This document shows, in pieces, positions 59,401 through 64,000 of a stretch of DNA of 64,000 nt. Position numbers and translations under genes: made by a program. Source of the stretch: Alnus glutinosa (taxonomy: Eukaryota; Streptophyta; Magnoliopsida; Fagales; Betulaceae); NCBI RefSeq assembly GCF_958979055.1, contig NC_084888.1, positions 37,901,804 to 37,965,803 of the forward strand. Reading direction: 5' to 3'. The notes beneath the pieces are model-generated. The model was given only the letters and a program-made list of their open reading frames with translations, ran no database searches and was not told where the DNA came from. How positions within the stretch are numbered: position 1 is the first letter of the stretch; every line of letters begins with the position of its first letter.

Positions 59401-62400
59401 GGTTACAGGATTTATAGGTCTTCACCAGCATCTTTTTAATCTGCATAGATTTTGATATGCATGCAAGATTCAGTGTTTGATTTTGATGGTCTTTCGTATA
59501 GCCAGCGCTTGCTTATTTTCATTTACTGCTTGCATGTAGGTACGTAGAGGAGGGAACAGAGCAGAAATATATAGTATTGCTCTCTCTCCAAATGTCCAGT
59601 GGTTGGCAGTATCAAGTGACAAAGGCACCGTTCATATATTCAGCCTCAGAGTTAGAGTGGTTGGGGAGGACTCATCAACTCAGTCAAATGCTGCTCAAGG
59701 GTTGGCACTGTTTCAGCAGAATTCTTCGACTTCCCTAGATGCCCTTATTTCTTCAAGTACTGGTGCCAACCCTGGTTCATCATTATCTTTCATGAGAGGT
59801 AAAGGAAGTTTGTCAATAAATAATCCATTAGTCTTGGAATGACTACACTTAATCTGCCTTGATAATTTGCAACCTCTTGTGCTAAGGATTAATGCGAATT
59901 TTTATATTATTGTGAGAAAACTTGACTATATTTGCTCTGAAATTTTAAAATATTGAAACATGAATATCAAAATTTTTAATTCTCACACTTGATAGAGATA
60001 CTTTACATGCATTGAGTCAATTATCTAGGCTTTCTAAGGGCATCCATGGGGCGGGCCAAGACTATAATTACACTCAGTGCTGGGGCAGGCCCAGCTGTGC
60101 CCTAGGATAGAGTTCTTAGGCCTGAGCACGGTTTCACCAAGCTTTTTAAATGGTTACTTTGCATGGAATTGTTATTTTTAATTTCAACAGTAAAATGATT
60201 AGCTGAAATAGTTAATTCTTCAAATACTGAACTAAAAGGTTTTTTTTTTTGGACACCAAGGGGAAGGAGAGATTCGAGCCGGTGACCTCCGCTTCATAGG
60301 GCGTGGGCACAGCTGATTGAGCTACCCCTTGGGGTCATCTCCAAAATAAAAATTGTAAAAGTTGTTTAGGGATATAATGAAGAAATATTTAACACTATAA
60401 AGTCTCAGTCTGTGCTGGGCTGGTCCGAGCCAAAGTTCATCATATCCATGCCTGGCCCAAACTTGATCAGCCTAAGAAAATCTAAAGCACTAATATTTTT
60501 GGCCTGCATTTGACTGGCTCCCTTGGCTGCCTGGCCCATGGCTGCCCTTTGGGCCATCTGGGATGTAACAGCTCAATTCTGTGTTAAACATTTTACTCAT
60601 TAGAACTCATGTTTCTAAACTTTGCTTGGGCAGTTTTCCATAGCATTTTGGTTAGGGCATGGTCTTTTTGTATTTTTTTTTTCCTTTACATCTAACGTTT
60701 TTTTTTTTTTTTCTTTTCTTTTCTGATACTTCCCAAGGGGTTTTACCAAAATATTTCAGCTCAGAATGGTCATTTGCTCAATTCCACTTGCCGGAAGACA
60801 CACAATTCATTGCAGCGTTTGGATCTCAGAACACCATCATTATAGTTGGCATGGATGGAAGGTATGAACTGATGATTTGTTTGCTTATTTATTGTTTTTT
60901 ATATTGAGTTTTTGAATATGTTTCTGAATAGCTCGATTGAACATAATTTTAGTTTTGCTCACATCTAAGTAGTTTTCTGTTGCTGTCTTATTCGGATTTG
61001 TGAATGAAATTGATGAAGAAAAAAAAATCCTTAAAGCTGATTCCTATTTGCTCTTAATTTCTGGAGTTGTTTGGGACTAATTAGATATTATAGACTTCAA
61101 AGATGAGAAAAGATATTCAATAATGCGATGGCTCTCTTCTCATTGTACATAATAAATTTTCTTCCTACTATTTATGCTGGATACATCTTAGTTTGAATAA
61201 TATGATTGTCTGTAAAGGTGTAAAAAGAGTTTCTCATTGGAAGAGTCCTGATGAGTGGTGTTGGCGCGTGAGGGTGAGTTCAGACTTTTGTTTAGGGTAC
61301 GTTATGCAGCGACGAGAGAACAATCACGGAAGGTTTATGGAGCTTTCGAAATATGGTGGTGGGGGGCGGCATAGTTTTATCATAGTTCTGAAGGGCCAAG
61401 ACGGAAGTGGATGGGGCAATTGCTTCTCTTAGATGAGGCAGTTGGTGAAGCACCTTGAGCAGAAAGGTGAAGCCTTTCAAAGCCCAGTCACCCAAAGTGA
61501 AAGTCTTTGAGCCTGTTTCAAGTAACTTAGATGTGTATAGTCGTCAAACACTTCCTAAATAGACAGTCCAATGGAGAGTGAAGACAGGATTGCTTGGTTC
61601 CATGGCGGGAACATGCCGGACTATGGAGAAGGCAACGTCAAAGATTGTATCTGTGACAACGTTTAGGTTGTCATGCTGACGGAAAGGAATCGAGAGTTTC
61701 TCCGCTGACTGAAAGGCATGAAGGAACCCATGGGTCTTCGTCAGATAACATGCCGAAAGGCATACAATAAGTGGAGTTGAGAGTATTATAGCACGGGAGG
61801 GGTTGAGCAAGACTAGTACAAAAGAAAGTGCTCCGGTAGCTTCCAGAAAAGTAGATGTGAGTGGTGAAGTAGCAAAGGAAGGGGTTATTGGGGATCGGCA
61901 ACAACGCCCAAGGCAACAAAAATAGTTGCCGGAGCAAGTGGGTCTTGCACAGATAAGACCGATGAGCTAGTTAGTATCGGACATGAAGGAATTTATAATG
62001 TAATTCTAGCAAGCTTGGAAATTGTTAAGATGTTGAAAGAAACAGTTTCTATGTTTGGGTGTTGCACAGACAGGAACAAAATTTTGTTTGAAGTGGGTGA
62101 GGAAGGAGTTCAATAGCAGGAGGGTGATTTGATGATACAGGGAAGTAGCTCGGGTGGGAGTCTAGGACATATCAGTGAAAGGAATGGATTGGGGGTGAAT
62201 AGGCCGCTGGAAGTGAGGATGTTCCTGGACAGTGTCTTAGAGCAGAGGGTTGAATCTGTTTTGGACTTTTGGGTAATCAAAATTTGTATCAAGTGGTAGG
62301 TGGAAAACAGAGTACATGAGCCATCTTGAACTTAGGTACTGGGAACTCCCTAGAACTTGTGGAGAATGGGGTGGGGGGAGTGGACGTCGAGGGTAATAAA

Positions 62401-64000
62401 TATAATTCTATTGTGGGGAGGTGTTTGATCCTTCTTTGGCCATGGTGAACTGTACAAATGAGGAAAGTAGGTTAAGTGAGATACTGGAGATTCACCTACT
62501 TGTTACAATTGGGGAACAAGGAGGGTCTTATTCAATGTCTTTAGATTGGGTGGTTGAGAGAGTATACTTTTTTTTGTCATGTAGTTGGATTGCCATGCGA
62601 AGGTTTTGAGGACCAACTTATGGCTTTGTTGACTACGATTGAAGCTAGTCGACATCAAAGTGGTGTGGGTAGTGTTTTAGATTTGAGTGGAAAATCAAAT
62701 AATAGAGGAAAACACGAATTAAAGCAATTGTTGTGTTCAATGAATTATGATGTCAAGCGCGGTTAGTCTTATAGAGTGACAGGGAAAGGGAGGGGTGGTA
62801 AATGTTCATAATGAAACTTAAGATTATATCATGGAATGTGAGGGCCTGAATGATAAGGAGAAAATGATGGGGATTATAGGGCTTCTAAGGGAGTGGAAAG
62901 CAAATATTGTTTGTTTGCAAGAGACAAAAATGGAGGTTATTACTAGGGAGGTGGTTAGTAGTTTATGGGGTTGTAATCATGTGGATTGGTCGTATTTGGG
63001 GTCGAGAGGGGCGTCAAATGTATTTTTAGTAATGTGGGATAGGCCGGTGGTGGAGAAGATTGAGGAGTGTGTTAGTAAGTTTATGGTAGCATGTTCTTTT
63101 AGATGTGTACTGAGAATTTTGAATGGGCATTTGTGGGTCTATATGGTCCAAATGATGATGTAGAAAGAATGTCTTTGGGATGAGTTGGTTGGAATGATGA
63201 ATTGATGGGAGATGCCGTGGTATATTGGGGGGATTTTGATGTGGTTCGGTATCCTCGTGAAAGATCAGGCGATTCAAGACAGTCACAATTGATGTTGGAA
63301 TTTTCAGAATTCATTTTTGTTCAAGGCCTCATGGATATTCCGTTGGTAGGGGGAATTTTACTTGGTCAAATAATCGAGATTCTCAGGCATAGTACTAGAA
63401 TTTATAGATTCCTACTATCTCCAGAGTGAGAAGAATATTTTTCGGATGTTTAGAATCATGTTAGATCACTTTCCATTGATGTTGGATTGTAGTGTGGGGA
63501 GTAGGGGAAGTATTTATTTTAAGTTTGAGGATGTGGCTGCAATCAAAGGGTTTTGTGGAGCAGGTAAAAACTTGGTGGGGGTCCTATAATTTTCAAGGTT
63601 TTCCTAGTTATGTGTTAGCACATAAATTAAAAGCATTGAAATCGGATTTGAAGAAACGGAATCAGGAGGCCTTTGGTAATGTAGGGAAGCAGATGAAGGA
63701 GATGGTGGAGGGTCTTTGCGAGCTCGATATGATTTTTTTTTTTTTTTTATAAGTAAGAAATGTTTTATTAAAAAAGCGTAAGGCGCCCCTAAGTACACAT
63801 GGAGTGGAGTATACACAGGAACAATCAAACCAGCCCACAAAAAAAACCCAAACAAACCCACAATGACTTGGATATGATTGCTGAGGAAAGATCATTAACT
63901 AAAGATGAAAGGTGAAGAAAGAAACCATCTCTAGAGAGTTGGAAAGGAGTATTATTCTTAAAGAAGTGAGTTGGAGACAGAAGTCAAGGGCCATTTGGTT
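56465..64000 (+). CDS. ATG18: Autophagy-related protein 18, ATG18c/d type (PROPPIN), 3' end beyond window
   Basis: Three visible coding exons, 56465-57244, 59540-59798 and 60738-60861, encode the first 387 residues plus two bases of the next codon. ATG18 is a seven-bladed WD40 beta-propeller that binds PI3P and PI(3,5)P2 on autophagic membranes and acts with ATG2 in phagophore expansion. Blade sequences are clear: [40 protein letters not shown], and [20 protein letters not shown] followed by TKGTLVRIF. The lipid-binding FRRG-type motif reads VRRG (261-264), as in plant ATG18c/d. Exon 1 follows an acceptor at 56452, so an untranslated exon lies upstream. The start is the first in-frame ATG after it. 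The last exon, expected to begin with FYRC and add about 30-40 residues, was not found; a LINE occupies the intron from about 61.2 kb. Confidence 0.93.
57920..58160. repeat. GC-rich GGGGGTGG/CCACCCCC repeats in ATG18 intron 1
   Basis: Repeats of TTGTTGTGGATGCTTG and GGAGGGGGTGGC with inverted GGCCACCCCC form short hairpins. They resemble the core of the foldback element at 10795, though without its ends. They are followed directly by TGTTGTAATACCCAGG, a sequence resembling the start of some gypsy LTRs. Confidence 0.55.
58311..58412. repeat. Four TGCCACATGTC repeats
   Basis: TGCCACATGTC occurs at 58311, 58340, 58369 and 58401 (spacing 29, 29 and 32 bp) inside a partly conserved unit with CAGATTTAC and GCATCA. 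CACATG is an E-box-like core. It lies in ATG18 intron 1. Confidence 0.75.
58830..59310. repeat. Degenerate tandem repeat around GCATAGTCATGG
   Basis: At least eight variants of GCATAGTCATGG (C/A variants such as ACATAGTCGTGG) occur with recurring TGACGTC or TGGCGTC and GTGTGCCACC between them. GGGCAAGGA occurs twice. TGACGTC is a bZIP/ACGT-type core. It is probably the interior of a decayed LTR or minisatellite in ATG18 intron 1. Confidence 0.65.
60239..60340 (-). mobile_element. tRNA-derived SINE in ATG18 intron 2
   Basis: On the minus strand: AAGGGGTAGCTCAATCAGCTG (in parts GGGGTAGCTCAATC and AGCTG) as A box, GGCTCGAATC as B box, then a body ending with an A-run, seen as the T-run at 60239-60252. 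It shares the TCGAATCTCTC and GAAG.GGAG blocks with the SINE at 4703-4816, so both are one family. Confidence 0.75.
61190..64000 (+). mobile_element. L1-type LINE, inactive, running off the window
   Basis: Sense-oriented in the ATG18 intron. 61193-62800 holds ORF1 relics, including [19 protein letters not shown], a motif common in plant LINE ORF1. From about 62812 ORF2 begins with the AP-endonuclease: [14 protein letters not shown] (with a TGA in place of one codon) and [15 protein letters not shown] and [10 protein letters not shown] follow in another frame (63202-63429). 63492-63735 reads the region before reverse transcriptase ([16 protein letters not shown]). Several frame changes and stops make this copy dead. 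The 5' part seems nearly complete; RT should lie past 64000. It is interrupted by a nested insertion at 63735. Confidence 0.85.
63720..63879 (-). mobile_element. 130-bp LINE 3'-end insertion nested in the LINE, with TSD
   Basis: Insert 63735-63864 starts with a T-run and ATAAGTAAG, then TTTTATTAAAAAAGCGTAAGG and GTATACACA (first part listed as 20 bases plus one). Diverged 15-bp direct repeats ending GATATGATT flank it (63720-63734 and 63865-63879). Removing it restores a continuous LINE reading ...[11 protein letters not shown]. Same 3'-end family as the inserts at 38871 and 39364. Confidence 0.78.

Noticed and set aside
60255..60335. Possible tRNA gene because of A and B boxes
   Set aside because: No complete cloverleaf, an A-rich tail and similarity to the element at 4703 point to a SINE.

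Overview
The window is nuclear DNA of a eudicot plant, probably woody. Genes are split by AT-rich introns with plant splice sites, and the gene families are plant-specific (MES methylesterase, LRR-RLK, MIR319). The spaces are filled with MITEs, tRNA-derived SINEs, LINE debris, LTR remnants, long (AT)n tracts and a nuclear copy of plastid 16S rDNA. I assembled gene models by eye from splice sites and protein similarity. Every complete model keeps an open frame across all junctions and ends at the length expected for its family.

Layout: 1-9.7 kb has no recognisable gene, but holds a plastid rDNA insert (2.36-2.62 kb), a SINE (4.7 kb), a MITE (7.45-7.84 kb) and a truncated retroposon (8.9-9.2 kb). 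9.8-13.0 kb (+) is a MES17-type methylesterase whose intron 2 carries a 989-bp GC-rich foldback element. 13.7-16.2 kb (-) is an LRR receptor-like pseudokinase, convergent with the methylesterase. 16.2-21.4 kb is AT-rich and apparently gene-free. 21.4-24.5 kb (-) encodes a probable mitochondrial inner-membrane protein with Coa1/Tim21-like features. 26.2-28.8 kb (-) is RPL10 (uL16). 30.7-35.3 kb (+) is cytosolic glyoxalase II. 36.9-44.2 kb (+) is an RNFT-type membrane RING E3 ligase. 49.17-49.38 kb (+) is a MIR319 hairpin. 50.9-55 kb is TE debris. 56.5 kb to beyond the window end (+) is an ATG18c/d-type autophagy PROPPIN, with a LINE in its last visible intron.

The genes do not form a pathway; they are independent housekeeping, defence or hormone, and regulatory loci. 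The most unusual observation is a set of very short retroposon scars. The minimal insert is (TTA)CTTATC plus an A-run, only 12-15 bp, flanked by perfect 18- and 22-bp target-site duplications in glyoxalase II introns. Related inserts of about 19, 24, 49, 103 and 130 bp share the same 3' end. Together they look like an extreme 5'-truncation series from one LINE family. No clearly novel multi-gene system was found.
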